Part shown: positions 37,042-45,888 of the stretch, piece by piece
How positions within the stretch are numbered: position 1 is the stretch's first letter
Layout of the letters: the number at the start of each line of letters is the position of its first letter
NCBI GenBank assembly: GCA_028698615.1
Contig: JAQVWF010000001.1
Span: forward strand, 1-64,000
DNA from: Syntrophorhabdaceae bacterium
Lineage (GTDB): Bacteria; Desulfobacterota; Syntrophorhabdia; Syntrophorhabdales; Syntrophorhabdaceae
Direction of reading: 5' to 3'
DNA length: 64,000 bases
Notes under the pieces: model-generated
The model's input: only the letters and a program-made list of their open reading frames with translations
Told to the model about the DNA's origin: nothing
The model's database searches: none
Made by a program: the position numbers and the translations under genes

Positions 37042-37626
37042 ATGGCGAGAAAGGCTGAAGTGGAAAGGACCACCAAAGAGACGACGATCTCCATATCCTG
37101 GGATCTCGACGGGGCGGGCGAATATGAGATCGCCACGGGAATACCCTTCTTCGACCACATGCTCGATCTATTTGCGAAGCACGGCCTCTTCGACCTCGCC
37201 GTGACGGCAAAGGGAGACACCGATGTGGACAACCACCACACGGTCGAGGACGTGGGGATTGCCATGGGCAAGGCCCTCAGGGAGGCGCTCGGCGGCATGG
37301 AAGGGATAAAACGCTACGGCAACGCCCTGGTCCCCATGGACGAGGCGCTCTGCATGACGGCCGTCGATGTCTCGGGACGCCCCGCCTTTGTCCTTAAGGG
37401 ACGCCTCCAGGGAAGAACGGGAGGGTTCGACGTAGACGTGGTGAAGGAGTTCCTCCAGGCCTTCGTGAACGAGGCAAAGGTGACCCTCCATGTCAACCTT
37501 CTCTATGGAAGCAACCTCCACCACAAAGTGGAGGCAGTCTTCAAATCCTTCGCGCGGGCGCTCAGAGCCGCCGTTGAGAGGGATGATCGCATAAAAGGCG
37601 TGCTCAGCACGAAAGGCGTGCTCTAA
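37042..37626 (+). CDS. hisB: imidazoleglycerol-phosphate dehydratase
   Basis: 194-aa manganese enzyme of histidine synthesis. Duplicated metal-binding motifs are seen: FFDHMLDLFAKHGLFD and DNHHTVEDVGI near 40-75, then NLHHKVEAVFKSFARALR near 160. It is the single-function form, without the phosphatase domain of E. coli HisB. A GGGGGGG box precedes the ATG. Confidence 0.95.
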   Translation: MARKAEVERTTKETTISISWDLDGAGEYEIATGIPFFDHMLDLFAKHGLFDLAVTAKGDTDVDNHHTVEDVGIAMGKALREALGGMEGIKRYGNALVPMDEALCMTAVDVSGRPAFVLKGRLQGRTGGFDVDVVKEFLQAFVNEAKVTLHVNLLYGSNLHHKVEAVFKSFARALRAAVERDDRIKGVLSTKGVL

Positions 37627-38235
37627 GTGATTGTCGTTGTCGATTACGGAATGGGCAACCTGAAGAGCGTCCTCAATGCCTTTTCGAAGCTTGGCGCCGA
37701 GGTCGCCGTCTCCGGCGACCCCCGGTCCGTTGAAGACGCCTCCACCATTGTGTTGCCCGGCGTGGGAGCCTTCGGCAGATGCATGGAGAACCTCGAAAAA
37801 AAGGGTCTCGCCTCCGTCATCAAGGAACACATCCGCAAGGGCAAGAGATATCTCGGCATATGCCTCGGTATGCAGATACTTTTCGAATCAAGCGAGGAGA
37901 CGCCGGGAGTCGGGGGCCTTGGCATCATCAAGGGCACCGTGCCCCGCTTCACCGGCACCGTGAAGATCCCCCACATGGGCTGGAACAGCATCGCCACCCT
38001 GAAGAAGGGCCCAATGCTCAAGGGCATACGCTCCGGCGACTTCTTCTATTTTGTTCATTCCTATTACTGCGCCCCCGACGACAGGTCTGTCATTGCCACG
38101 ACCACCGACTATGACGGCCCCTTTTCGTCTTCCGTGGAACAAGGAAACCTCTTCGCGTGCCAGTTTCATCCCGAGAAGAGCCAGGGGGTAGGCCTGAGAC
38201 TGCTCAAGAATTTTCTGGATCTCGCAAACAGCTAA
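37627..38235 (+). CDS. hisH: imidazole glycerol phosphate synthase, glutaminase subunit
   Basis: 202 aa, glutamine amidotransferase that supplies ammonia to HisF. It starts IVVVDYGMGNLKSVLNA; the nucleophile Cys is in YLGICLGMQILFESS near 80 and the catalytic His/Glu in CQFHPEKSQGVGLRLL. The GTG at 37627 directly follows the hisB stop. hisF, hisA and hisI are not in the window; the operon ends here at a strong terminator. Confidence 0.95.
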   Translation: MIVVVDYGMGNLKSVLNAFSKLGAEVAVSGDPRSVEDASTIVLPGVGAFGRCMENLEKKGLASVIKEHIRKGKRYLGICLGMQILFESSEETPGVGGLGIIKGTVPRFTGTVKIPHMGWNSIATLKKGPMLKGIRSGDFFYFVHSYYCAPDDRSVIATTTDYDGPFSSSVEQGNLFACQFHPEKSQGVGLRLLKNFLDLANS

Positions 38236-38252
38236 GAGAGCCGTTGGACAAA

Positions 38253-38282
38253 AAAAGGGCTCCCTTTTCGGGAGCCCTTTCG
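38253..38282. terminator. bidirectional intrinsic terminator
   Basis: A perfect 10-bp stem AAGGGCTCCC (38255-38264) and GGGAGCCCTT (38270-38279) with a 5-base loop, A-run before and T-run after. It can end the his operon from the left and the dctP transcript from the right. Confidence 0.9.
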
Positions 38283-38298
38283 TGGTTAATTTCAATTA

Positions 38299-39321
38299 CT
38301 AGTTTTTCTTGAGGAAATCAACGGCGAACTTGACGGCTTCGTCGCCAGGAAGACCCTTGGATTTCAAGAGCTTCGCGTGTTCGTCGAGAAGCGGGCGAAC
38401 GGCCTTTGCCCATTTGGCATCTTCCTCTTTGCTGAGCGTGACGACCTTATTGCCCCTCTTTTTAGAGAAGTCATAACCTTCTTTGTCGATCTCGTCCCAG
38501 ACCTTACCTTGTTTCACGATCCACTCTTTGCTCACTTCTTCCATAACCTTCTTAACGTCAGGCGGCAGGGAGTTCCATTTGGCCTTGTTCATGACGACGA
38601 ACATGCCGGTTGTGTAAGCGGAACCGAAGTTCTGGGTTATGCTCTTTATAACTTCGCCCCATTTCCAGCCATGAGCGGCTTCAACAGGTGCCATGGCGGC
38701 ATCGGCAACGCCCGTGCGAAGAGCGTCATAGGTTTCAGGCATGGTTGTTCCGACGGGTGCGCCGCCCAATGCCTGGACAACTTTGGCGGCAAGGCCGGTT
38801 GCGCGGATCTTCATGCCTTTGATGTCTGCCAGCTTGCTAACGGGTTTCTTGCTGAGGAGGATGCCGGGGCCGTGAGCATGGAGGAAAAGCACCTTCACAT
38901 CAGAAAGTTCCTTTGGATTAAACTTCGCATAGTATGCATTGATCAAATTTGTAGCCTGGACACCACTCTTGTAGCCGAGAGGAAGGTCTACGGTCTCCAG
39001 CATGGGAAATTTGCCCCTTGTATAAGCGAAGCAGCTCTCGCCGATGTCGGCTATACCCTTGACGACATTGTCGTAGGTCTGTGCGGCGGGTGTCAACGCA
39101 GCGCCGGGGAAGTAAGTGATTTTGACCTTACCGGCGGCCCTTTTCTCGACCTCTTTACACCAGGCCTGTGCAAGAATGCTGTTCTTGTGCGTGGCAGGGA
39201 AGAAGTTTGAGAAATTCAACGAAACCGCCTTCTGTGCGGATGCCATGTGGGGCACGGCGAAAAGACAGGTGGCGACAAAGAACACCAAAAGCAACAACTT
39301 TACCCCGAAAAACCGTTTCAT
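38299..39321 (-). CDS. dctP: TRAP transporter substrate-binding protein
   Basis: 340-aa periplasmic binding protein. Residues 1-29 are a signal peptide (LLLLVFFVATCLFAVPHMASA). The DctP fold shows NFFPATHKNSILAQAWCKEV near 40, KISGMKIRAT-like DIKGMKIRATG near 165 with the conserved Arg for a carboxylate ligand, and PETYDALRTGVADAAMAP near 195. It captures an organic acid for the membrane subunits DctQ and DctM, which lie 5 kb away on the same strand. The ligand is unknown; the neighbouring molybdenum hydroxylase suggests an aromatic or heterocyclic acid (inference). Confidence 0.88.
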   Translation of the reverse strand: MKRFFGVKLLLLVFFVATCLFAVPHMASAQKAVSLNFSNFFPATHKNSILAQAWCKEVEKRAAGKVKITYFPGAALTPAAQTYDNVVKGIADIGESCFAYTRGKFPMLETVDLPLGYKSGVQATNLINAYYAKFNPKELSDVKVLFLHAHGPGILLSKKPVSKLADIKGMKIRATGLAAKVVQALGGAPVGTTMPETYDALRTGVADAAMAPVEAAHGWKWGEVIKSITQNFGSAYTTGMFVVMNKAKWNSLPPDVKKVMEEVSKEWIVKQGKVWDEIDKEGYDFSKKRGNKVVTLSKEEDAKWAKAVRPLLDEHAKLLKSKGLPGDEAVKFAVDFLKKN

Positions 39322-39350
39322 AAACCCCTCCTGAAGTATTATTTTATCTC

Positions 39351-39379
39351 TTTATATAAAAGGGTGCGGGGTTTGTCAA
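39351..39379 (-). promoter_or_regulatory. strong sigma-70 promoter for dctP
   Basis: Minus-strand TTGACA (39379-39374), 17-base spacer and TATAAA (39356-39351), followed by a CAGGAGGGG ribosome-binding site before the ATG. Eleven of twelve consensus positions match, so dctP is likely highly expressed. Confidence 0.8.
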
Positions 39380-39585
39380 CACAATTGCAAAAGAAACCAC
39401 GCTCGCCGAACACAGCGTTCGGTGACGTGAACAAAGGTTGTCACGGAAAACCCTGCAATATTATGCGATATAGACATACGTTTATTATGGTAAAAAATGG
39501 ACTTGACTTTTTTACAAATATCCGCAATAATTTTGCGACAAAACGCTTTTTAGGTTATTATTACTTTCCTCATGAGGTGTCATAT
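39380..39585. promoter_or_regulatory. divergent control region with repeated operator-like motif
   Basis: Between the dctP and plus-strand promoters. GCAATATTATGCGA (39455-39468) and GCAATAATTTTGCGA (39524-39538) are near copies 69 bases apart. The second contains the perfect inverted repeat CGCAA-N5-TTGCG (39523-39537) and overlaps the plus -10 box. TTGCGACAA at 39533-39541 recurs as TTGTCGCAA at 46495-46503 before dctQM. A shared regulator is inferred. Confidence 0.45.
39503..39531 (+). promoter_or_regulatory. sigma-70 promoter for the molybdenum hydroxylase locus
   Basis: TTGACT (39503-39508), 17-base spacer and AATAAT (39526-39531), 54 bases before the ATG at 39586. The -10 lies inside an inverted repeat that could be an operator. 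Confidence 0.7.
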
Positions 39586-39861
39586 ATGGCCAAACACAAA
39601 ATACTATGTCCCATCTCCGGAACCGCTTGCATCGAATGCGGCATCTACCGCGGCCGGCACTACAATTTGTGCTATTCAGAGAACTACCGGGGAACGTCAT
39701 TCGACCCCGAGCGCATCAGAGAGCTCAAGGCGGCCGAAGCGAAGACCAACAACGACAGGACTTTCGGAATGCCTGAAAAAATAGAGGTCGGCTCGCAGTG
39801 TATAAACAATTTCGAGGAATATGTGATTGAGAAGGAATTTGCCGCCTTGAAAAGCCACTGA
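39586..39861 (+). CDS. small cysteine-motif protein
   Basis: 91-aa protein of unknown function. The N-terminus reads ILCPISGTACIECGIYRGRH and continues to another Cys, giving C8-x6-C15-x2-C18-x10-C29, a possible metal or Fe-S site. I recall similar small proteins starting with LCPxSGxxC..C..YRGRHY in deltaproteobacteria, with no known role. It follows a good promoter and precedes the hydroxylase operon by 57 bases, so it may be the first cistron. GAGG box 9 bases before the ATG. Confidence 0.72.
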   Translation: MAKHKILCPISGTACIECGIYRGRHYNLCYSENYRGTSFDPERIRELKAAEAKTNNDRTFGMPEKIEVGSQCINNFEEYVIEKEFAALKSH

Positions 39862-39918
39862 ACCGGACGATCGGATCGACTGTTAAAGAAAAAGAATCAA
39901 TAGAAAGGAGAGAGGATT

Positions 39919-40791
39919 ATGATCAACGATTTTCATTACCTGAAGCCTGCAAGCCTGAAAGAAGCGCTTGCCATGTACGCGGAACACGATGACTGTAAAG
40001 TCATCTGCGGCGGCCAGTCCCTGTTGATTGTCTTGAGGCAAGGCATGCTTGCCCCCGAATACCTTCTGGACATCAAACACGTGAAAGACTTGAACTATAT
40101 CAAGTTCGACGACAAGGATGGCCTCAGATTAGGCGCAACGACCACCCATCGAGAAATCGAGAAATCAGATGTTATCGGGAAGAAATACCCCGTTCTCGTT
40201 GCGATGGAGCAGAAGCTCGCCTCCATCCAGACCCGCAATTGGGGAACCATAGGCGGAAATCTCGCCCACGCCGACCCCGCTGGCGACCCCGGCCCCGTTC
40301 TCATCGCGCTCAACGCCGAGATCAAGTTCGGCAACTCCAGCGGCGACAAGACTGTGCCCCTCGACGAGTTCTTTGTTGATTACTTCGAAACGAAGATGGA
40401 GCACGGCGACCTTGTTCTCGAGGTGCACGTCCCGGCTCCGGCGCCGAAGTTCGGCTGCGCCTATCAGAAGTTCAACCTCCTTGACAGCGACATGGGTATC
40501 GTTGCCGCCGCCGCGTCGGTGACGCTCAACGCCGACGGCACCTGCAAGGAAGCCCGCATCGTTCTCGGCAATGCCGGGCCTACTCCGCTTCGGGTGACGA
40601 AGGCCGAAGACCTCCTAAAAGGCAAGAAGCTCGACGAGAAGTTGTTTGCCGAGGCCGGCCAGATCGCCTCAGAGGAATCACAGCCCGTTGCCGACATTCA
40701 CGCGTCTGAAGAGCATAGAAGGCATGTTCTGGGCGTTCTCACCAAGAGGATGCTGAAAAAGGCCTTTGAACAAGCCCAGAAGGCCGCCTAA
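39919..40791 (+). CDS. xanthine-dehydrogenase-family FAD subunit
   Basis: 290-aa medium (CoxM-like) subunit that binds FAD and passes electrons from the molybdenum centre to an acceptor. [18 protein letters not shown] at the start, [14 protein letters not shown] near 32, [20 protein letters not shown] near 102 and the C-terminal CO_deh_flav_C domain are seen. No extra Cys cluster is present, so it lacks the [4Fe-4S] insertion of 4-hydroxybenzoyl-CoA reductase. It is the first of three subunits in FAD, Fe-S, Mo order as in coxMSL. Confidence 0.92.
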   Translation: MINDFHYLKPASLKEALAMYAEHDDCKVICGGQSLLIVLRQGMLAPEYLLDIKHVKDLNYIKFDDKDGLRLGATTTHREIEKSDVIGKKYPVLVAMEQKLASIQTRNWGTIGGNLAHADPAGDPGPVLIALNAEIKFGNSSGDKTVPLDEFFVDYFETKMEHGDLVLEVHVPAPAPKFGCAYQKFNLLDSDMGIVAAAASVTLNADGTCKEARIVLGNAGPTPLRVTKAEDLLKGKKLDEKLFAEAGQIASEESQPVADIHASEEHRRHVLGVLTKRMLKKAFEQAQKAA

Positions 40792-40802
40792 GGAGGAGAA
40801 AT

Positions 40803-41288
40803 ATGAAAAAACAGGTACTGACTTTTAAAGTTAATGGTGATGAATACGAAATCCTTATACATCCAAAAACATTGCTTGCGGAAGCGATCAGAGATCACAT
40901 CGGCCTCACCGGCACCAAGAGGGGTTGCGACACCGTTTCCTGTGGTGCATGCACGGTTCTTGTGAACGGCATGTCCGTAAAGTCTTGCTCCGTCCTTGCC
41001 ATCCAGTGTGAAGGCATGGAGGTTTCAACCGTTGAAGGTTTGGAAAAGCATGGCAAGTTGAGCCCGATTCAGAGGGCTTTTCTTGATAACGGTTCCTACC
41101 AGTGTGGGTTCTGCACGCCGGGGATGCTGATGTCTTCAACGGCGTTTCTGGATGATCTGGCGGGCAAGAAACCCACCGAGGAAGAGATACGGGAAAGCAT
41201 CGAAGGCAATATCTGCCGGTGCACGGGATATAATAGCATTGTAAGGGCCATTGACGCCGTTGCCCAGGGCAAATATAAGGAGGAGTGA
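40803..41288 (+). CDS. xanthine-dehydrogenase-family [2Fe-2S] subunit
   Basis: 161-aa small (CoxS-like) subunit. The plant-ferredoxin-type cluster is [16 protein letters not shown] near 40-55 with a further Cys at KSC, and the second, helical cluster is [10 protein letters not shown] near 100 with [14 protein letters not shown] near 138. It links the molybdenum site to FAD. It starts 11 bases after the FAD subunit, with AAGGAGG before the ATG. Confidence 0.94.
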   Translation: MKKQVLTFKVNGDEYEILIHPKTLLAEAIRDHIGLTGTKRGCDTVSCGACTVLVNGMSVKSCSVLAIQCEGMEVSTVEGLEKHGKLSPIQRAFLDNGSYQCGFCTPGMLMSSTAFLDDLAGKKPTEEEIRESIEGNICRCTGYNSIVRAIDAVAQGKYKEE

Positions 41289-41289
41289 T

Positions 41290-43575
41290 ATGAGTCACAA
41301 GAAATTTTCAGTCATCAATACACCGGTTCATAATATAGATGGCATTGCGAAGGTCACGGGCCGGGCAACGTACACATTTGACGTCACACTCCCCGGCATG
41401 CTTTACGGAAAGATCCTCCGCAGCCCCCATCCCCACGCGAAGATTGTCAATATCGATACGTCCAGGGCCATGGAGCTCCCCGGTGTGCATGCGGTTGTGA
41501 CCGGCAAGGACACCCTCGGCATCAAGCAGGGTATCTGGAGACGCTATGAAGAGCTTTGCGACGAGCAGATCCTCCCGCTGGAGAAGGTCCGCTACATCGG
41601 TGAGCCTGTTGCGGCAGTCGCCGCGGTGACGGAAGAGATCGCGGAAGCCGCACTCGATCTGATCGACGTGGAATATGAAGTGCTCCCCGCCGTCTACGAA
41701 CCCCTGGAAGCCATAAAGAAAGACGCCCCCACGATCCACGAGGGCGTAGAAAGAAATGTCAATGTCACCCGCCATATCGAATGGGGCGATGCCGATGAGG
41801 GATTTGAGGAGGCCGACTACATCAGAGAAGACTGGTTCAAGTGTTCCGGCCAGCACCACATGTGCATGGAAACCCGCGCCGCCGTGTCGAGCTTTACGCC
41901 CGAGGGAAAATTGACGGTATGGACCTCCACGCAATCGGCCTACTATCATCAGGGGCTTCTGGCAGGCGTCTTCGGCCTTCGCGAGGGCGATGTCCGCATC
42001 TTGGCGCCGTACGTCGGCGGCGGTTTCGGCGGCAAGTTCGAGATCGACTCAGCGCAGTTCTGCAGCGGTGTCCTCTCGATGAAACTCCACAAGCCCGTTA
42101 AGATCGTCCTTACCCGCGAAGAGGACTTCATCGCCTCGAAGAGACGGACCCCCATGTTCTATTATGTCCGCACTGGCATGAAAAAAGACGGCACCTTCTG
42201 CGCCCGCGAATCCCGCATGTTCTCCAACGGAGGTGCATACACCGGCATGGGCGCAACAGCCCTCTACCTGTCGGGTTTCTTCCACTCGTTCCCCTACAAA
42301 TGGAAAAGCTACCGCTATGATGGTTACCGGGTTTACACGAACACCATGCCGTCGACATCGATGCGTGGTTTCGGTGCGCCCCAGGCCATGTTCTGCTCCG
42401 AGCAGCAGATCGACTGGATGTGTGCCGACCTCGGCCTCGACCCCTTTGAAGTAAGAAGAAAGAACGGCCATACGGAGGGCTACGAAGTCCCGGGCCAGGC
42501 ATTCATCGCAAGCTGCGGTCTCGAACAGTGCATCAACGAGATCGAGAAGTGGGTCAAGGCAAAAGGCAAACTGCCCGCCAACAGGGGCATCGGTATATCC
42601 TCCTGCGGTTTCATGTCAGGCGGTATCTTCAACTGGTTCGACTCACCCTATTCATTCTCCTCCGCCGTTGTAACCATCAACGTTGACGGAACGGTCGAGC
42701 TTCATGTCGGTTGCCAGGACATCGGTCAGGGCTCCAACACCACGATGGCGATTATCGCGGCAGAGACCCTGGGAGTCAAGATAGAGGATATAAAGGTCCA
42801 CTCCGGCGACACCGATCACTGCCCCGCAGACCTGGGTGCTTGGGGCTCGAGGCAGACCCTCATGGCAGGCAACGCGGTAAAGATGGCATGCGAAGACGCA
42901 AAGAAACAGCTCCTCGAGTTTGCCTACGCCGAGATGGGCATTAACATCGTCTATGACCTGGACATCAAGGACAGGTGGGTACACATCGTCGCGCGCCCGG
43001 AAAGGGGCCTGCCCTACGGTGATCTCGTTAAAAAGGCGCTTCGCGGAAAAGACGGCCAGCGCATCATGGGCCGCGGCTACTACACGCCGCACAGAAAAGG
43101 CATGATATCCCCCGCATACAGCTACATGATGCAGGCGGTAGACGCCGAGATCGACCCCGAGACCGGCAAGATCAAGATCCACGAAGTTATGACCGCCCAC
43201 GACTGCGGCCAGCCCATCAATCCGCTGGGGCTTATCGGCCAGCTCGAAGGTGCCGCCTCCATGGCACTCGGCTACGCGTACCTGGAAGACATGCCCTTCG
43301 AAGATGGCAAGATGATGAACCCGAACCTCGTTGACTACAAGGTTATTAAGGCGCCCGAGATGCCGAAGACCGACATCATCGAGATCGACACCTATGAACC
43401 CGAAGGACCGTACGGGGCAAAAGAGGCAGGCGAAGGCCTCACGAACCCGACAGCGGCCGCGCTCGGCAACGCGGTATTCAATGCAATGGGAATCCAGATG
43501 AAAGAACTACCCCTAACTCCCGAAAGGATTCGCACGGCACTCAGGGAGAAGAAGGAACAGGAAGCCCAGAAATAG
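41290..43575 (+). CDS. xanthine-dehydrogenase-family molybdenum subunit
   Basis: 761-aa catalytic subunit. It starts after the ATG at 41290 with AAGGAGG upstream. DGIAKVTGRATYTFDVTLPG, LAPYVGGGFGGKFEID near 245, the STSMRGFGAPQAMF loop near 362, GCQDIGQGSNT near 480 and the C-terminal catalytic Glu in YGAKEAGEGLTNPTAAALG identify the family. The CO dehydrogenase active-site loop (AYxCSFR) is absent, so this is a hydroxylase of some organic ring or aldehyde. Substrate not known; aromatic, purine and nicotinate hydroxylases are the alternatives. Confidence 0.92.
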   Translation: MSHKKFSVINTPVHNIDGIAKVTGRATYTFDVTLPGMLYGKILRSPHPHAKIVNIDTSRAMELPGVHAVVTGKDTLGIKQGIWRRYEELCDEQILPLEKVRYIGEPVAAVAAVTEEIAEAALDLIDVEYEVLPAVYEPLEAIKKDAPTIHEGVERNVNVTRHIEWGDADEGFEEADYIREDWFKCSGQHHMCMETRAAVSSFTPEGKLTVWTSTQSAYYHQGLLAGVFGLREGDVRILAPYVGGGFGGKFEIDSAQFCSGVLSMKLHKPVKIVLTREEDFIASKRRTPMFYYVRTGMKKDGTFCARESRMFSNGGAYTGMGATALYLSGFFHSFPYKWKSYRYDGYRVYTNTMPSTSMRGFGAPQAMFCSEQQIDWMCADLGLDPFEVRRKNGHTEGYEVPGQAFIASCGLEQCINEIEKWVKAKGKLPANRGIGISSCGFMSGGIFNWFDSPYSFSSAVVTINVDGTVELHVGCQDIGQGSNTTMAIIAAETLGVKIEDIKVHSGDTDHCPADLGAWGSRQTLMAGNAVKMACEDAKKQLLEFAYAEMGINIVYDLDIKDRWVHIVARPERGLPYGDLVKKALRGKDGQRIMGRGYYTPHRKGMISPAYSYMMQAVDAEIDPETGKIKIHEVMTAHDCGQPINPLGLIGQLEGAASMALGYAYLEDMPFEDGKMMNPNLVDYKVIKAPEMPKTDIIEIDTYEPEGPYGAKEAGEGLTNPTAAALGNAVFNAMGIQMKELPLTPERIRTALREKKEQEAQK

Positions 43576-43604
43576 TTATATAAAGATAATTAAGGAGGTT
43601 TACC

Positions 43605-43820
43605 GTGAGCTTTAAATGTCCAGCATGCAAAAAGGAATGGCCAAGCAGCAAGCAGGTGGCACGCCATATGTTCGGCACCGGCGACAAGGCGCACAGGGCA
43701 TGGATCGAATCACAGGGTCACTCGTACATCGAGCTTCTTCTCGCGCAGACCACCGAAGCGGGCAATAAGAGCTACGAGATTCTGTCAGATCTCATAGAGA
43801 AAGCACAGGACAAGCTGTAA
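43605..43820 (+). CDS. 71-aa zinc-finger-like protein
   Basis: Small protein with a C2H2-like finger: CPACKKEWPSSKQVARHMFG carries Cys-x2-Cys and the first His, and a second His follows in DKAHRAW. The remainder is helical (LLLAQTTEAGNKSYEILSD). The GTG start at 43605 has a near-perfect AAGGAGG. It sits between the molybdenum subunit and the coxG-like gene, so it probably serves the enzyme, perhaps in assembly or as a DNA-binding regulator. No function is known. Confidence 0.75.
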   Translation: MSFKCPACKKEWPSSKQVARHMFGTGDKAHRAWIESQGHSYIELLLAQTTEAGNKSYEILSDLIEKAQDKL

Positions 43821-43826
43821 GAATCA

Positions 43827-43847
43827 GGAAACCCCCCCGGGGGTTCC
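43827..43847 (+). other. intercistronic GC hairpin
   Basis: GGAAACCCCC pairs with GGGGGTTCC (one bulged A) between the 71-aa gene and the coxG-like gene. No T-run follows, so it may be an mRNA-stabilising or processing hairpin, not a terminator. Confidence 0.4.
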
Positions 43848-43873
43848 ATACTTAAACATAAGGAGGAAGATCC

Positions 43874-44326
43874 ATGATCATAGAGGGCGGTTTTACTCTG
43901 AAAGCACCAATCGACAAGCTTTTCGATTTCCTGCTGAAACCGGATACCATCCTTACCTGCCTTCCCGGCGCAGAGTCGGTGAAGATGATCGATGACACGT
44001 CATATGAGTGTATCGTGAAACAGAAGGTCGGCCCCATCAAGGCAACGCTGAAGTTTGTGAATAAGATGACCGTCGTTAACAAGCCGACACACATCGAGAT
44101 CGAGGGCGAGGGCGAAGACATGACCAAGCTTGGCCACTTCAAGCAGAAAAGCGTTGTTGACCTGACAGAGAAGGGCAACGGTGAAGTTGAGGTCGCCTAC
44201 AAGACGGACGTTAACATTGTGGGCAAGCTCGCGATGTTCGGCGACAGGATCATGAGGGCGAAGGCGAAGGACACGGAAAAGCAATTCACCAAGAACCTTC
44301 AGGAGAAACTAGAAAGCATCGTGTGA
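43874..44326 (+). CDS. CoxG-family (SRPBCC) accessory protein
   Basis: 150-aa protein of the CO dehydrogenase subunit G family: IIEGGFTLKAPIDKLFDFLL at the start, LTCLPGAESVKMID near 33 and KQKVGPIKATLKFVNKMTVV near 55 are typical. CoxG binds at the membrane and is reported to link CO dehydrogenase to it and its quinone pool. Here it would help dock or reoxidise the molybdenum hydroxylase (inference). The ATG has AAGGAGG eight bases upstream, and a strong terminator follows. Confidence 0.85.
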   Translation: MIIEGGFTLKAPIDKLFDFLLKPDTILTCLPGAESVKMIDDTSYECIVKQKVGPIKATLKFVNKMTVVNKPTHIEIEGEGEDMTKLGHFKQKSVVDLTEKGNGEVEVAYKTDVNIVGKLAMFGDRIMRAKAKDTEKQFTKNLQEKLESIV

Positions 44327-44353
44327 TGGCAGGATAAATAGAAAGAAATCCTG

Positions 44354-44388
44354 AAAAGGGTTTCCGCCTCGGCGGAAACCCTTTTTTT
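44354..44388 (+). terminator. intrinsic terminator of the hydroxylase operon
   Basis: A perfect 15-bp inverted repeat, AAAAGGGTTTCCGCC (44354-44368) and its complement (44371-44385), ends in a run of T (44382-44388). It closes the plus-strand operon 28 bases after the CoxG-like stop. Confidence 0.92.
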
Positions 44389-44514
44389 ATGCCCCCAGGT
44401 TTGTTTTCTCCACATGTGCGGCAGGTGACGTTGGCAAGGGGCGTTAGTTGGCGGCCGGGACGGGGGTTGCCGAGACTCGGGCGGCATGGCATGGATGAAT
44501 GACCGAGGAAAGGA

Positions 44515-44546
44515 AAGGGCCCACCGAATGAATTCGGCGGGCCCTT
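44515..44546 (-). terminator. terminator of the dctQM transcript
   Basis: Arms AAGGGCCCACCGAAT (44515-44529) and ATTCGGCGGGCCCTT (44532-44546) pair at 14 of 15 positions with a 2-base loop. Read on the minus strand it follows the dctM stop and leads into TTTCCTTTCC, an imperfect T-run. Confidence 0.7.
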
Positions 44547-44577
44547 AATTAATATTATCAAGTGGGGCAGAAAGAGA

Positions 44578-45888
44578 TTACACCCCGCTCATGCCAAGCA
44601 TTCTGGGAAGAATAAGGGCAATGTCGGGAATAAGAATGAGTAGAATGGCCGCGACACAGAGGGCGCCGAGGAAGACCCAGATGCCGGCGAAGACGTCCCT
44701 GAGGGGAATCTTCGCCACGCCGGATACGACGTAACTGTTCATGCCGACGGGAGGGGTAATGATGCCCATCATAAGGACGACGACGGTAACAACGCCGAAC
44801 CATATGGGGTTAAAGCCGAGCTGGGTCACGACGGGATAGAAGATCGGCACGGTGAGGATGATAAGCGCCAGGGCGTCGAGGACGCAACCCATTACAAGGT
44901 ACATGAAGACGATGAGGGCCATGACGAGAGCCGGTGGGATCTGAAGGGAACTGACAAGCTCAGCCACGGTGAAGGGAATACGGGAAATGGCAAGGAAGTG
45001 GCCAAAAATGGTGGCACCTGCGACGATGACCATGATCATACAGGAGGAAACGAGAGCCTCAATGATGGACTTGCCTACCCCCTTGAGGTCTATGGAGCGC
45101 GTTATCAATGTCAGGACCAGCGTGGCGAAGGCACCGATGGCGCCACCCTCTGTGGGAGTGAAAAACCCCTTCATCATCCCGCCCATGACAACAAAGAAGA
45201 TAATGACTATCTCGATGGCGCCGGGAAGAGACCGGAATCTTTCTCCCCAGGACGATTTTACGGCTGTTGGCCCAAGAGAGGGATCCTTCTTACACCAGAG
45301 ATAAATGGCAAGTATAAAGAGGAGGCATATCATGATGCCCGGGAGAATGCCGCTGACGAACAGGGTGCCGATGGATTGCTGGGTAAAGATGCCATAGACA
45401 ATGAAGACGACGCTGGGGGGGATCATGACGCCGATGCCTCCGGCGGATGCTATGGAACCGCCGATAAGCTTGTCGTGGTAATTGTACCTGCGCATCTCCG
45501 GGGCCGCGACGCTTGAGAATGTCGCGGCGGTGGCGGTTGTGGACCCACATATGGCGCCGAAGAAGGTGGAGCCGATGACGGTGGCCATGGCGAGGCCGCC
45601 GGGGATGTGACCGACAAACCGATGTGCAGACGCGAAAAGCCTTCTCCCTATACCGGAGTTGGCGGCGAGCTGACCCATAAAAATAAACAGCGGGATGACC
45701 GTCAAACTATAAGACGAAAAGACATCGAAAATGTCCTTCGCGAGAAGGTTCGTGGCGGCTGGCAAGGATGTAAGGTACCAGAACCCGATGAACCCGACGA
45801 TGGCCATGGCAAAGCCTATCTCGAGCCCGATGAAGAACAGAACGAACATACCTACAATTCCGATTACACCAACAAGTTCAGGGCTCAT
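44578..45888 (-). CDS. dctM: TRAP transporter large permease
   Basis: 436-aa membrane protein with about 12-13 hydrophobic segments, the DctM ion-coupled translocation subunit. The opening GLEIGFAMAIVGFIGFWYL, FIFMGQLAANSGIGRRLF near 70, GGLAMATVIGSTFFGAICGS near 95-115 and VMMGIITPPVGMNSYVVSG near 375 are typical. It exchanges Na+ or H+ for an organic acid delivered by DctP. It overlaps dctQ by 4 bases; dctP is located 5 kb away beyond the inserted hydroxylase operon. Confidence 0.92.
   Translation of the reverse strand: MSPELVGVIGIVGMFVLFFIGLEIGFAMAIVGFIGFWYLTSLPAATNLLAKDIFDVFSSYSLTVIPLFIFMGQLAANSGIGRRLFASAHRFVGHIPGGLAMATVIGSTFFGAICGSTTATAATFSSVAAPEMRRYNYHDKLIGGSIASAGGIGVMIPPSVVFIVYGIFTQQSIGTLFVSGILPGIMICLLFILAIYLWCKKDPSLGPTAVKSSWGERFRSLPGAIEIVIIFFVVMGGMMKGFFTPTEGGAIGAFATLVLTLITRSIDLKGVGKSIIEALVSSCMIMVIVAGATIFGHFLAISRIPFTVAELVSSLQIPPALVMALIVFMYLVMGCVLDALALIILTVPIFYPVVTQLGFNPIWFGVVTVVVLMMGIITPPVGMNSYVVSGVAKIPLRDVFAGIWVFLGALCVAAILLILIPDIALILPRMLGMSGV

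Noticed and set aside
39919-40791. 4-hydroxybenzoyl-CoA reductase beta subunit
   Set aside because: The 290-aa FAD subunit has only isolated Cys residues and no insertion that could hold the extra [4Fe-4S] cluster.
39919-43575. Aerobic CO dehydrogenase (coxMSL)
   Set aside because: Subunit order and CoxG fit, but the AYxCSFR loop of the CO enzyme is missing; the loop reads STSMRGFGAPQ.
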